Shown here: positions 1 through 8,390 of the stretch, piece by piece
How positions within the stretch are numbered: the stretch's first letter is position 1
Layout: every line of letters begins with the position of its first letter
Source: Bacteroidales bacterium
Lineage (GTDB): Bacteria > Bacteroidota > Bacteroidia > Bacteroidales > Dysgonomonadaceae
Reading direction: 5' to 3'
Length of the DNA stretch: 64,000 nucleotides
Assembly (NCBI GenBank): GCA_012838585.1
Contig: DUPB01000045.1
Span: 1 to 64,000, forward strand
Position numbers and translations under genes: made by a program
Notes under the pieces: model-generated
Seen by the model: only the letters and a program-made list of their open reading frames with translations
Told to the model about the DNA's origin: nothing
Databases searched by the model: none

Positions 1-221
1 ACGGCAATGAAGTGGATTTGCTTATCGAGAAGCCGCGTGAAACCGAAATCGTGGAGATAAAAGCCACGCGAACCGTTATGCCCGATCTGTTTAAGGGTTT
101 GAATTATTACGCCGCCCTTGAAACGAATGTGAAACTGACCAAAACGTTGGTCTATGGAGGCGAGGAGCGTCAGGAGCGAAGCGTGGCACAGGTGGTGCCT
201 TGGAGTGAAGTGGATATATAA
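1..221 (+). CDS. DUF4143/AAA ATPase, C-terminal fragment (5' end outside window)
   Basis: The reading frame is open from the window edge (codons from base 3, beginning Gly-Asn-Glu-Val-Asp) to a TAA at 219-221. The residues resemble the C-terminal nuclease-like part of DUF4143 proteins, the second half of the AAA_14 ATPases: a Glu-Val-Asp motif, then EIVEIKA, followed by a strand and helix ending in VVPW. These ATPases are common orphan genes in Bacteroidales, and some resemble antitoxin or restriction-like proteins; no specific role can be given from this piece. The AAA part lies upstream of the window. It ends 8 bases before the regulator at 230, so the two could be cotranscribed by chance of spacing. 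Family assignment from about 70 residues is moderate. Confidence 0.55.
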   Translation, partial: GNEVDLLIEKPRETEIVEIKATRTVMPDLFKGLNYYAALETNVKLTKTLVYGGEERQERSVAQVVPWSEVDI

Positions 222-229
222 ATCGCATT

Positions 230-1606
230 ATGCAAAAACAAGGAAAAATACTGATCATCGATGATAACGAGGATATTCTCTTTGCCCTCAATCTGCTGCT
301 GAAACCGCACGTGGAGAAGGTGAAGGTTGCCACGCAACCCGAACGGGTGGCTCATTTCATGGAGACGTTCGAGCCGGACGTGATCTTGCTGGATATGAAC
401 TTCACGCAAGATGCCGATAGTGGGCAGGAAGGTTTTCTATGGTTGAAAAAGATAAAGGAGATCGATCCCGATGCCGTGGTGATCTTCATTACCGCCTATT
501 CCGACACGGAGAAGGCGGTGCAAGCCATTAAAGCGGGTGCCACCGACTTTATCCCCAAGCCTTGGGCCAAGGACAAGCTGTTGGCCACGGTGGCATCTGC
601 CGTGCAGTTGCGCCGTAGCCGCACGGAGGTGTCACGACTAAAAAAGCAGGTGGCGGCATTGCAAAGTCACCAGTCATTTCCTGAAATCATCGGAGAGAGT
701 TCACCGATGTTAGCTCTTTTTGAGACCATCGACAAGCTGAAAGATACCGATGCCAATATCTTGATATTGGGTGAGAACGGCACGGGGAAAGATCTGGTCG
801 CCCACCTGCTGTTTCACACCTCCTCGCGGGCCGATAAACCCTTCGTGCATATCGACCTGGGAACCATCCCCGAAACACTGTTCGAAAGTGAACTTTTCGG
901 GTACGAAAAGGGGGCGTTTACCGATGCCAAAAAAGAGAAGAGCGGTAGGTTTGAAATCGCGTCGGGAGGCACGCTCTTTTTAGACGAGATTGCCAACCTG
1001 TCGCCCGCCATGCAAATGAAACTGCTCACGGCCATCGAAAAGCAACAGATAACGCGCTTGGGCGGAACCACGCCCATCCATATCAACGTGCGCTTGTTGT
1101 GCGCCACCAACGCCGATATCCACGAGATGGTAGCCGCGGGTGAGTTCCGGCAGGATCTCCTGTACCGCATCAACACCATCGAGCTACATATCCCGCCGCT
1201 TCGTGAACGTGGCGGTGATATCGAGCTGCTCGCGCATCACTTTTTAGAGCGTTTCACGAAAAAGTACAAGAAGGATATTCGCGGCATCTCGCCCTCGGCC
1301 ATGCGAAAACTCAACAGCTACCACTGGCCCGGCAACGTGCGCGAACTGCAACACGCCTTGGAACGTGCCGTTATCTTGTCGTCGGGTTACACCCTTTCGA
1401 GCGATGATTTTTTGCTAAAGCCGGCTTCGCGGAAGGTGAAGCAAGAAAACCTGAACTTGAAAGAGTTAGAGCAGGCGGCCATCGAGAAAGCGCTTAGCCA
1501 AACGGATGGCAACTTGAACCAAGCGGCCGACCTGTTGGGCATTTCCAGGTTCTCATTGTACCGGAAAATAGAGAAGATGAAAAGCGAAAATGAACTATTC
1601 CGTTAA
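230..1606 (+). CDS. NtrC-family sigma-54-type response regulator
   Basis: This cytoplasmic transcription regulator has three domains: a receiver (about 5-125) with acidic pair Asp11/Asp12, phosphoacceptor Asp55, Thr88 and Lys110; an AAA+ sigma-54 activator domain (about 150-378) with Walker A GENGTGKD at 181-188 and Walker B LFLDEI at 249-254; and a C-terminal Fis-type helix-turn-helix (about 412-455). The length of 458 residues is normal for the family. The sigma-54 contact loop reads GAFTDA (228-233) instead of the canonical GAFTGA; I recall this variant in other Bacteroidetes regulators. It is followed 160 bases later by a matching NtrB-like kinase at 1767, so they probably form a two-component system. 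The signal sensed and target genes are not evident. Family call is secure. Confidence 0.95.
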   Translation: MQKQGKILIIDDNEDILFALNLLLKPHVEKVKVATQPERVAHFMETFEPDVILLDMNFTQDADSGQEGFLWLKKIKEIDPDAVVIFITAYSDTEKAVQAIKAGATDFIPKPWAKDKLLATVASAVQLRRSRTEVSRLKKQVAALQSHQSFPEIIGESSPMLALFETIDKLKDTDANILILGENGTGKDLVAHLLFHTSSRADKPFVHIDLGTIPETLFESELFGYEKGAFTDAKKEKSGRFEIASGGTLFLDEIANLSPAMQMKLLTAIEKQQITRLGGTTPIHINVRLLCATNADIHEMVAAGEFRQDLLYRINTIELHIPPLRERGGDIELLAHHFLERFTKKYKKDIRGISPSAMRKLNSYHWPGNVRELQHALERAVILSSGYTLSSDDFLLKPASRKVKQENLNLKELEQAAIEKALSQTDGNLNQAADLLGISRFSLYRKIEKMKSENELFR

Positions 1607-1662
1607 GCCAAATGAGTACTGGACAAGGCCATGGCGAGGAATAGTCTAATGATAATAAATTG

Positions 1663-1725
1663 AACTTTCGCATGTTTTTTACTGTATATGCTTTCAGAGC
1701 GATAAAACAGTTCCATGCGAAAGTT
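1663..1725. repeat. 12-bp perfect inverted repeat pair between regulator and kinase
   Basis: AACTTTCGCATG at 1663-1674 is repeated in perfect inverted form (CATGCGAAAGTT) at 1714-1725. The centres lie 51 bases apart, close to five helical turns. Nested inside is ACTGT (1681-1685) against ACAGT (1707-1711). It occupies the gap where the kinase promoter would lie. It could be a paired regulator site or the two ends of a decayed small insertion element; no transposase remains. Confidence 0.6.
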
Positions 1726-1766
1726 AAGTTAATGAAGAATAACACGACAAACAAGATATTCAAAGC

Positions 1767-2762
1767 ATGAAACTGCAAGCCCGTCATATATTTTTCTTGA
1801 AAATAGGCGCCATCGTACTGTTGTCGCTGGTGGGAGCCTGGCTGTTTTTGAAACAGCTGCTCTTTTCTTCGATATTGCTACTGCTCCTGATCCTGGCCCT
1901 TGCCGTGTCGCTTTACTATGACCGGAAAAAGATGATTGGCCGCATGGAGCAGATGATCGCGAGCATTAGGCATGCCGATTTCTCGTCGCACTTTGTCCAT
2001 CAAGGCACCAGCGATGAGCTAAGCTGTCTTTCCCAAGAGATGAACGAGGCACTGGATGCTTTTCGATCCCACGCCCACGACGCGATGAGGGATGAAGCCG
2101 AAACGCAAGCGTGGCAAAAACTGATTAGCGTGCTCACGCACGAGATCATGAACAGCATAACGCCCATTATCTCGCTCTCCGAAACGTTGAGTGAACAGGA
2201 GCTGTCCGATGAGGTGGACGTGGAAAATTACCGCATTATGAAGCGTGCCATGGATACCATTCACCGGCGCGGCAAAGGGTTGCTCTCTTTCGTGGAAAAC
2301 TATCGGAAACTCACCCGGTTACCGCAGCCCACCATCCAACCTATCGCCATCCAGCCCATGCTTCAATCACTGCGACAGCTGATGGCTTCCGGTGGGGTTA
2401 CTTTTAATTACGAGGTCTACCCCGAGCAGCTTATCTTGAAGGCCGATAAAACGATGGTGGAGCAGTTGTTGCTGAATTTGTTGAAAAACGCTCATGAAGC
2501 TTCAGCAGCATCATCTGAACCAAGAATCGAGGTGAAAGCGGAAAAGTTAGGCAATGAAATCCATATCTCGGTTTCAGATAACGGACATGGCATTGCCCCC
2601 GAAGCGATCGAGAAAATTTTCATCCCGTTTTATTCCACCAAATCAAATGGTTCAGGCATCGGTCTGACCCTCTGCAGGCAAATCGCACTGCGTCATAAAG
2701 GCAAAATCATAGTGAAATCAGACAACAAAGGGAGCAAGTTCACGGCGATATTTCCGGAGTAA
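1767..2762 (+). CDS. Membrane sensor histidine kinase, NtrB-like
   Basis: The protein starts with two adjacent membrane helices (about 10-28 and 31-50) with almost no loop between them, then a short linker and a dimerisation/phosphoacceptor domain with His125 in the sequence THEIMNSITPI. The ATP-binding domain shows an N box (LLLNLLKNAHEAS, about 235-247), G1 box (SDNGHGIA) and G2 box (GSGIGLTL). There is no extracellular or PAS domain, so sensing must be membrane-linked or rely on another protein. At 331 residues it is a compact kinase. HEIMNS-type H boxes are typical of kinases paired with NtrC-type regulators, and the partner lies directly upstream at 230. Start ATG at 1767 precedes the first hydrophobic segment directly. 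Family is certain; the signal is unknown. Confidence 0.93.
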   Translation: MKLQARHIFFLKIGAIVLLSLVGAWLFLKQLLFSSILLLLLILALAVSLYYDRKKMIGRMEQMIASIRHADFSSHFVHQGTSDELSCLSQEMNEALDAFRSHAHDAMRDEAETQAWQKLISVLTHEIMNSITPIISLSETLSEQELSDEVDVENYRIMKRAMDTIHRRGKGLLSFVENYRKLTRLPQPTIQPIAIQPMLQSLRQLMASGGVTFNYEVYPEQLILKADKTMVEQLLLNLLKNAHEASAASSEPRIEVKAEKLGNEIHISVSDNGHGIAPEAIEKIFIPFYSTKSNGSGIGLTLCRQIALRHKGKIIVKSDNKGSKFTAIFPE

Positions 2763-2934
2763 TAAACAACTCACTTACACGATAGACATCGTGTCGTGCG
2801 CATCGGCAAAGGTACAGTGTCAATTATAGCGACTTTTTCATATAAGTGAAGGATCAAACATGTTGGAACGAACAATATAGAAGCGGGAGTCGGAAAGATT
2901 AACCGGGTGAGCCATCGGTAAATAAAAAATTCAT

Positions 2935-2942
2935 TATCTTTG
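2935..2942 (+). promoter_or_regulatory. -7 promoter element (TATCTTTG)
   Basis: TATCTTTG matches the Bacteroidetes TAnnTTTG -7 box and lies about 40 bases upstream of the acetyltransferase start at 2983. No good TTTG is present at the usual -33 distance, so this is a one-box call. Confidence 0.5.
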
Positions 2943-2982
2943 TGGCAATTAAGAACAAGCAACAAGAAATAGGAACACACGT

Positions 2983-4119
2983 ATGTCAGTAGCAATCAAA
3001 AAAGTCACAACAAAGGATGACCTCAGAAAGTTCATCCAGTTCGGAATCGATTTGTACGAGGGGAACGAATACTTCGTCCCCCCCCTTATTTACGATGAAA
3101 TGGCCACGCTCAACATGAGCAAGAACCCGGCCTTTGAACATTGCGATGCCGCGTACTTCCTCGCGTATCGCGGCGAGGAGATCGTGGGCCGGATCGGGGT
3201 CATCATCAACCACAAGGCCAACGAGATATGGAAACAGAAAAACGCCCGGTTTAGCTTCGTGGATTTCATTGATGACGCGAAGGTGACGGATGCCCTCTTC
3301 GCAACAGCCGAGAGCTGGGCGCGATCCCGTGGAATGGAGAAGATACATGGCCCCCTGGGGTTCACCGATTTGGATCACGAGGGTATGCTTATCGAGGGAT
3401 TCGACCGGATGAGCACCATGTACACCATTTATAACTACCCCTACTACCCGGTACACATGGAGCGGATGGGGTATGTTAAGGATCAGGATTGGCTGGAGTT
3501 CCTTATCCAAATACCGGATGAAATACCGGAACGGTACACGCGGATGTTTGACGTGGTGAAGCGCCGCTTCGGGCTGACCGTGAAACGGTTCGAGCGCAAG
3601 AAAGATGTTTTCCCCTACGCAAAGGATATCTTCCTCCTTTTCAACAAGGCATACAAAGACCTGTTTGGCTACGTCGAATTGTCGGAAAAGCAGATCGACT
3701 ACTACGTGGATATGTACATCCCCTTGCTGCGACTTGAATTCCTGTCGCTGATCCTGCGCCAGCAAGACAACAAGGTGGTGGGTGTCGGGATCGGCTTGCC
3801 CAGCATGTCCGAAGCACTCCGCAAGGCGAAAGGTAAGTTCCTCCCCACCGGATGGATACACCTGTACAAGGCACTGAAGGGGATAGGAAACACTACACAC
3901 GTGCTCGACCTGATGATGATCGCGGTTGACCCCGAATACCAAGGAAAAGGACTCAACGCACTCATGGTGAGCGAGTTCTTCAATTCGGCCAAGAAATTTA
4001 ACCTGACGGAGGCAGAAACTAACCTCGAGTTAGAGACCAATAACAAGGTACACGCCCTGTGGGGGGACTTCGAGTACGAGCAGCACAAGAGGAGAAGGGC
4101 CTTTATCAAGGATCTGTAA
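2983..4119 (+). CDS. GNAT-family N-acetyltransferase, long form
   Basis: The 378-residue protein belongs to a Bacteroidetes group of large GNAT-like acetyltransferases. The C-terminal part holds the acetyl-CoA fold: a strand (VLDLMMIAVDPEYQGKGLNALM, with the Q/R-x-x-G-x-G/A type loop at Gln-Gly-Lys-Gly), followed by ETNLELETNNKVHALW, the usual beta5 region. The N-terminal half (LRKFIQFGIDLYEG... GRIGVIIN) looks like a second, degenerate GNAT fold. Substrate cannot be deduced. It stands alone between the kinase and parE with its own promoter-like box. Directly after its stop is a second, diverged copy of its last 15 codons (4120-4182), suggesting a tandem paralogue was lost. A 318-codon open frame on the opposite strand is a codon-use shadow. 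Confidence 0.82.
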   Translation: MSVAIKKVTTKDDLRKFIQFGIDLYEGNEYFVPPLIYDEMATLNMSKNPAFEHCDAAYFLAYRGEEIVGRIGVIINHKANEIWKQKNARFSFVDFIDDAKVTDALFATAESWARSRGMEKIHGPLGFTDLDHEGMLIEGFDRMSTMYTIYNYPYYPVHMERMGYVKDQDWLEFLIQIPDEIPERYTRMFDVVKRRFGLTVKRFERKKDVFPYAKDIFLLFNKAYKDLFGYVELSEKQIDYYVDMYIPLLRLEFLSLILRQQDNKVVGVGIGLPSMSEALRKAKGKFLPTGWIHLYKALKGIGNTTHVLDLMMIAVDPEYQGKGLNALMVSEFFNSAKKFNLTEAETNLELETNNKVHALWGDFEYEQHKRRRAFIKDL

Positions 4120-4182
4120 CCGTTATCCTCGAAAAACGACTACAAGGCGATCAAGAGAAGTCACTTTACCAAGGATTTGTAA
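4120..4182 (+). pseudogene. Residual 3' tail of a second GNAT copy
   Basis: In the same frame as the gene before it, the bases after the stop read SSKNDYKAIKRSHFTKDL and then TAA (4180-4182). This parallels the true C-terminus, which ends EYEQHKRRRAFIKDL. Shared features are an acidic-Tyr pair, Lys-Arg-rich stretch, Phe and a final KDL-stop. The tail has no start and no upstream body, so it looks like the remains of a tandem duplicate. Confidence 0.55.
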
Positions 4183-4232
4183 CGTGCTGCCGGAAACAAA
4201 TGAAAAAACTTTAAACAAAGAGAGGAAACAGA

Positions 4233-6095
4233 GTGAGTCAAACTGATTTACAGCTACTGGAAAGCAACTACCAAGAAGAAAATATCGTCACCCTTGAGTG
4301 GCAAGAACATATCCGTCACCGCCCCGGCATGTACATCGGCAAGCTTGGCGATGGCTCCTCCTCCGACGACGGTATCTACGTACTGTTGAAGGAGGTGCTG
4401 GATAACTCTATCGACGAGTACATGATGGGGTTTGGCAAGACCATCGAGGTGAACATCGAGAACGAAAGCGTCACCGTGCGGGATCACGGGCGAGGCGTTC
4501 CGCTGGGGAAGGTCAGGGATGTCTGCTCCAAAATGAACACCGGGGCCAAGTACGACTCCAAAGCCTTCAAAAAATCGGTAGGCCTCAACGGGGTGGGCAT
4601 CAAGGCGGTAAACGCCCTATCTTCACAGTTCTACATGGAGAGTTCCCGCGATGGCGAATCGAAGCGGGTAGAGTTCAGCCAAGGGCTGCTGTCGCAAGAG
4701 GATGAGGTCAAACAGTCGGGAAACGGCAACGGCACGCTGGTCGGCTTTACCCCCGATAAAGATATCTTTGGCGACTACCAATTCCGGGACGAGCATATCG
4801 AGCCACTGCTCAAGAACTACGTCTTCCTGAACACCGGCCTTACCATCACCTTCAACGGCAAGAAGTTCAACTCCAAGAACGGGCTCGAGGACCTGCTCAA
4901 CGAGAACCTCACCTCCGAGGAACTCTACCCCATCATCCACCTCCACGGTGAGGATATCGAGGTGGCCATCACCCACACCAACCAGTACGGCGAGGAGTAC
5001 TACTCGTTTGTCAACGGGCAGCACACCACGCAGGGGGGAACCCACCAGACCGCTTTCCGGGAGGCGACCGCCCGCGTCATCAAGGAGTTCTACAACCGGA
5101 ACTTCGAGTACTCCGATATCCGGAGTGGTATCGTGGCGGCCATCAGCATCAAGGTAGAGGAACCAATCTTTGAATCGCAAACCAAAACCAAGCTTGGCTC
5201 CAAGGAGATGAGCCCCGACGGGGTCTCGGTGAGCAAGCATATCAACGACTTCCTGAAGAAGGAGCTGGACAACTACCTGCACAAGCACCCGGAGACGGTG
5301 GATGTGCTACAGAAGAAGATTTTGGACTCCGAGAAGGAGCGCAAAGCCATCGCGGGCGTGACCAAGAAGGCAAGGGAGCGCGCCAAAAAGGCCAGCCTGC
5401 ACAACAAGAAACTGCGCGACTGCCGGGTACATTACAACGACCCCAAAGGGGACGACCGGGAGAAGACCGCCATCTTCATCACGGAGGGGGACTCCGCGAG
5501 CGGGTCCATCACCAAGAGCCGTGACCCCAACACGCAGGCGGTGTTCAGCTTGCGGGGGAAGCCGCTGAACAGCTACGGCCTAACCAAGAAAATCGTCTAC
5601 GAGAATGAGGAGTTCAACCTGCTGCAGGCAGCCCTCAATATCGAAGAGGGTATGGACGGGCTGCGCTACAACAAGGTGATCATAGCCACCGACGCCGATA
5701 CGGACGGGATGCACATTCGCCTGCTGCTGCTCACCTTCTTCCTACAGTTCTTCCCCGACCTGATCAAGAAGGGGCACGTCTACATCTTTCAGACCCCGCT
5801 GTTCCGGGTGCGCAACAAGAAGAAGACGGTCTACTGCTACACCGAGGAGGAGCGGATCAACGCCATCCAGGAGCTGGGACCCAACCCGGAAATCACCCGC
5901 TTCAAAGGGCTTGGAGAGATTTCGCCCGACGAGTTTCGTAACTTCATCGGGGAGGATATACGCCTCGATCGGGTCACCATGCGGAAGGAGGACCTGCTGA
6001 AAGAGCTCCTGGAGTTCTACATGGGCAAGAACACGCCGGAGCGGCAGACGTTTATTATCGATAACTTAGTGGTAGAAGAGGATGAAGTCGCCTAA
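4233..6095 (+). CDS. parE: DNA topoisomerase IV subunit B (ParE-type)
   Basis: This is the ATPase subunit of a type IIA topoisomerase that decatenates chromosomes. The GHKL ATPase part shows [11 protein letters not shown] near residue 25, the Mg/ATP segment [16 protein letters not shown], and [11 protein letters not shown]. The transducer domain follows, then the TOPRIM domain with EGDSASGS and [14 protein letters not shown], and the C-terminal RFKGLGE motif. The 620-residue length and absence of the extra gyrase insert fit ParE rather than GyrB. The start is GTG (4233) preceded by an AGAGGAAAC purine tract; no ATG is suitably placed. The partner parC is not in this window. The end overlaps coaD by 14 bases, so the two are likely translated from one transcript. 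Confidence 0.95.
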   Translation: MSQTDLQLLESNYQEENIVTLEWQEHIRHRPGMYIGKLGDGSSSDDGIYVLLKEVLDNSIDEYMMGFGKTIEVNIENESVTVRDHGRGVPLGKVRDVCSKMNTGAKYDSKAFKKSVGLNGVGIKAVNALSSQFYMESSRDGESKRVEFSQGLLSQEDEVKQSGNGNGTLVGFTPDKDIFGDYQFRDEHIEPLLKNYVFLNTGLTITFNGKKFNSKNGLEDLLNENLTSEELYPIIHLHGEDIEVAITHTNQYGEEYYSFVNGQHTTQGGTHQTAFREATARVIKEFYNRNFEYSDIRSGIVAAISIKVEEPIFESQTKTKLGSKEMSPDGVSVSKHINDFLKKELDNYLHKHPETVDVLQKKILDSEKERKAIAGVTKKARERAKKASLHNKKLRDCRVHYNDPKGDDREKTAIFITEGDSASGSITKSRDPNTQAVFSLRGKPLNSYGLTKKIVYENEEFNLLQAALNIEEGMDGLRYNKVIIATDADTDGMHIRLLLLTFFLQFFPDLIKKGHVYIFQTPLFRVRNKKKTVYCYTEEERINAIQELGPNPEITRFKGLGEISPDEFRNFIGEDIRLDRVTMRKEDLLKELLEFYMGKNTPERQTFIIDNLVVEEDEVA

Positions 6096-6561
6096 ACGAA
6101 TCGCCCTGTTCCCGGGCACGTTCGACCCCTTCACGGTGGGACACGAGTCGCTGGTGCGGCGCGGTCTCACCCTGGTGGACGAGGTGGTGATCGCGATCGG
6201 CGTGAACGAGGCCAAACACTCCTACTTCCCGATCGACAAACGGCTACAGATGATTCGTGACCTCTACCAACCCGAACCACGGGTGCGGATAGAGAGTTAC
6301 GATACGCTCACCGTCGACTTCGCACGGGAGGTGGGCGCAGACTTCATACTAAGGGGCATTCGCACGGTGGCCGACTTCGAGTACGAGAAAACCATCGCCC
6401 ACATGAACCGAACCCTTTCGGGCATCGAAACGATCCTGCTATTCACCGAACCCGCGCATGCCCATATCAGCTCTTCTATCGTGCGGGAGCTGCTGCGTTA
6501 CGGTCGTGACGTGAGCTCCTTTCTACCAGAGAGGATGAAAATTAAATGCACCTATCATTAA
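6082..6561 (+). CDS. coaD: Phosphopantetheine adenylyltransferase
   Basis: CoaD transfers AMP from ATP to 4'-phosphopantetheine, the penultimate step of coenzyme A synthesis in the cytosol. The nucleotidyltransferase signature [17 protein letters not shown] (TxGH-type, with His at about 22) is near the N-terminus, and the second motif [21 protein letters not shown] closes the protein (ISSS/T-x-x-R). The mid-region [12 protein letters not shown] matches the family substrate-binding stretch. Length of 159 residues is standard. The ATG at 6082 lies inside the last codons of parE, implying translational coupling. Secure call. Confidence 0.96.
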   Translation: MKSPKRIALFPGTFDPFTVGHESLVRRGLTLVDEVVIAIGVNEAKHSYFPIDKRLQMIRDLYQPEPRVRIESYDTLTVDFAREVGADFILRGIRTVADFEYEKTIAHMNRTLSGIETILLFTEPAHAHISSSIVRELLRYGRDVSSFLPERMKIKCTYH

Positions 6562-6637
6562 GGTCTTCAAGCTTGCTTTTCTCCAACCACATAAGTCAAA
6601 AGACAAAAATTCAACAGATACCTATCACCCTATCATC

Positions 6638-8290
6638 ATGCAAAAAGAAGTCATCGCGGCTGTTTTAGGCAGCCTGTTCCTATCCCTCACGGGGTGCGCC
6701 TACGGGCAATTTCGCCCCACGCCGGAAGGCGTTAAATTCGAGCGCACCCTTCAGCTCATTAACAGCCTTTACGTAGACGATGCTGATACCAAAAAGCTCA
6801 CCGAGGCAGCCATCCGTGCGATGCTGGAGGAGCTGGATCCCCACTCCACCTACCTCACCGAAGAGGAGGTGCGCGCCATGAACGAGCCGTTGCAAGGCAA
6901 TTTCGATGGCATCGGCATCCAGTTCAACATGCTTACCGATACCCTCTACGTGCTGGATGTGATCTCGGGAGGTCCTTCGCAGAAGGTGGGTTTATTGGCC
7001 GGTGACAAGATTATCAAGGTAAACGATTCGGTGATTGCCGGGGTGAAGATGAACAGCCAGGATGTAGTGAAGATGCTGCGGGGACCGAAAGGGACCTCCG
7101 TCAACGTGTCGGTACTCCGCCGCGGGGTGCCGGAGCTGATGGAGTTTCGGATTGTCCGCGACAAGATACCCATCACCAGTATCGACGCCGCGTACATGGT
7201 GGCGGAGGAGGTGGGCTACATCCGGTTGAGCCGCTTCGGCGTTACCTCGGGCGAGGAGTTCAGGAAGGCGGGGAACGAGCTCAAGGCACAAGGTATGAAG
7301 CACCTGATACTGGACCTGACCGATAACGGGGGCGGTATCCTGCAGGTAGCCAATGAAATCGCCGATGAGTTCTTGGGTGAAGAGCGGCTAATCGTCTATA
7401 CCGAAGGGAAGAACCAGCCCCGGTTCACGATGAACGCCACGGGGGGCGACGAGCTACAAGGAGGCAAGCTGGTGATCTTGGTTAACGGCTCGTCGGCCTC
7501 GGCCAGCGAGATCCTCGCAGGAGCTGTACAGGACTGGGACAGGGGAGTAGTGGTTGGTCGCCGCACCTTCGGCAAAGGGCTGGTGCAACGGCAACTGCCG
7601 CTGCCCGACGGCACCATGATAAGGCTCACCGTGGCGCGCTACTACACGCCTACCGGCCGCAGCATCCAGCGCCCCTACCAAGAGGGGAAGTTAGACGCGT
7701 ACAACCAAGATTTTATCGATCGTTTCCAGCATGGGGAACTGTTCGTAGCCGACAGCATCCACTTCCCCGATTCGCTGAAGTACACCACCCTGGTGAACAA
7801 GCGAACTGTCTACGGGGGCGGGGGTATCATGCCCGACTACTTCGTGCCGATGGATACCACCTCTGGCACATTACTCCATACACGGCTCTACGCCCGGGGT
7901 GTCATCTCTCGAGTAGCGAACGCGGAAGTGGACCTCAACCGCAAATCGCTACACGAGCAATACCCAGACGCGATCGCTTTCAAGGAGGGTTACGAGCTGT
8001 CGGATGCCATGGTGAAAAAATTGAAGGGTCTCGCGGCCGAAGAGAAGATCGAATGGAACGAGCAGGAGTTTGAGCGCTCCCGCCCATTGATCGCCTTACA
8101 ACTGAAAGCGCTGATCGCCCGCGACCTCTACGAATCATCGGCCTTCTACCGCATCATCAACGAGGAGAACGACATCTTCCAGGAGGGGTTGCGTATCATC
8201 ACCGACGATAGCCGCTACGAGGGCCTGCTCATGGGGGTTGGGAGCAACGTGGGGAACGCTAAGGAAACGGAGAACACGGAAAACGGGTAA
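6638..8290 (+). CDS. S41-family C-terminal processing peptidase, lipoprotein
   Basis: A predicted envelope serine protease. The N-terminus is a lipoprotein signal with lipobox LTGC (Cys20). A CTP-type N-terminal domain (LDPHSTYLT), a PDZ domain (about 92-165, with GIGIQF and AGDKIIKVND) and the S41 core follow. The Ser/Lys dyad is visible: Ser286 in NGSSASASEI and Lys313 in FGKGLVQ. Proteases of this family trim C-termini of periplasmic proteins. A C-terminal region of about 150 residues after the core is typical of Bacteroidetes members. The last 13 residues (Asn/Glu/Thr/Gly-rich) come from a low-complexity GGAAAC-type DNA stretch discussed in the findings. It lies 76 bases after coaD and probably has its own signals. 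Natural substrate is unknown. Confidence 0.92.
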   Translation: MQKEVIAAVLGSLFLSLTGCAYGQFRPTPEGVKFERTLQLINSLYVDDADTKKLTEAAIRAMLEELDPHSTYLTEEEVRAMNEPLQGNFDGIGIQFNMLTDTLYVLDVISGGPSQKVGLLAGDKIIKVNDSVIAGVKMNSQDVVKMLRGPKGTSVNVSVLRRGVPELMEFRIVRDKIPITSIDAAYMVAEEVGYIRLSRFGVTSGEEFRKAGNELKAQGMKHLILDLTDNGGGILQVANEIADEFLGEERLIVYTEGKNQPRFTMNATGGDELQGGKLVILVNGSSASASEILAGAVQDWDRGVVVGRRTFGKGLVQRQLPLPDGTMIRLTVARYYTPTGRSIQRPYQEGKLDAYNQDFIDRFQHGELFVADSIHFPDSLKYTTLVNKRTVYGGGGIMPDYFVPMDTTSGTLLHTRLYARGVISRVANAEVDLNRKSLHEQYPDAIAFKEGYELSDAMVKKLKGLAAEEKIEWNEQEFERSRPLIALQLKALIARDLYESSAFYRIINEENDIFQEGLRIITDDSRYEGLLMGVGSNVGNAKETENTENG

Positions 8291-8390
8291 TATATAGCGA
8301 AAAGAGGAACAAAAACCGTGCAGGATATTCTCAGCGTATGAAGTAAAACAAACAGGAACACAGTGAAAATAACAGCAAGAATAACGCCTT

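Noticed and set aside
2986-3942. 318-codon open frame on the minus strand
   Set aside because: It is the mirror of the GNAT gene, rich in His/Val/Leu runs with no recognisable domain, as expected for a strong codon bias shadow.
4623-5288. 221-codon minus-strand frame inside parE
   Set aside because: parE motifs run without a break through this stretch, and the reverse frame shows only Val/Leu/Asp-rich shadow sequence.
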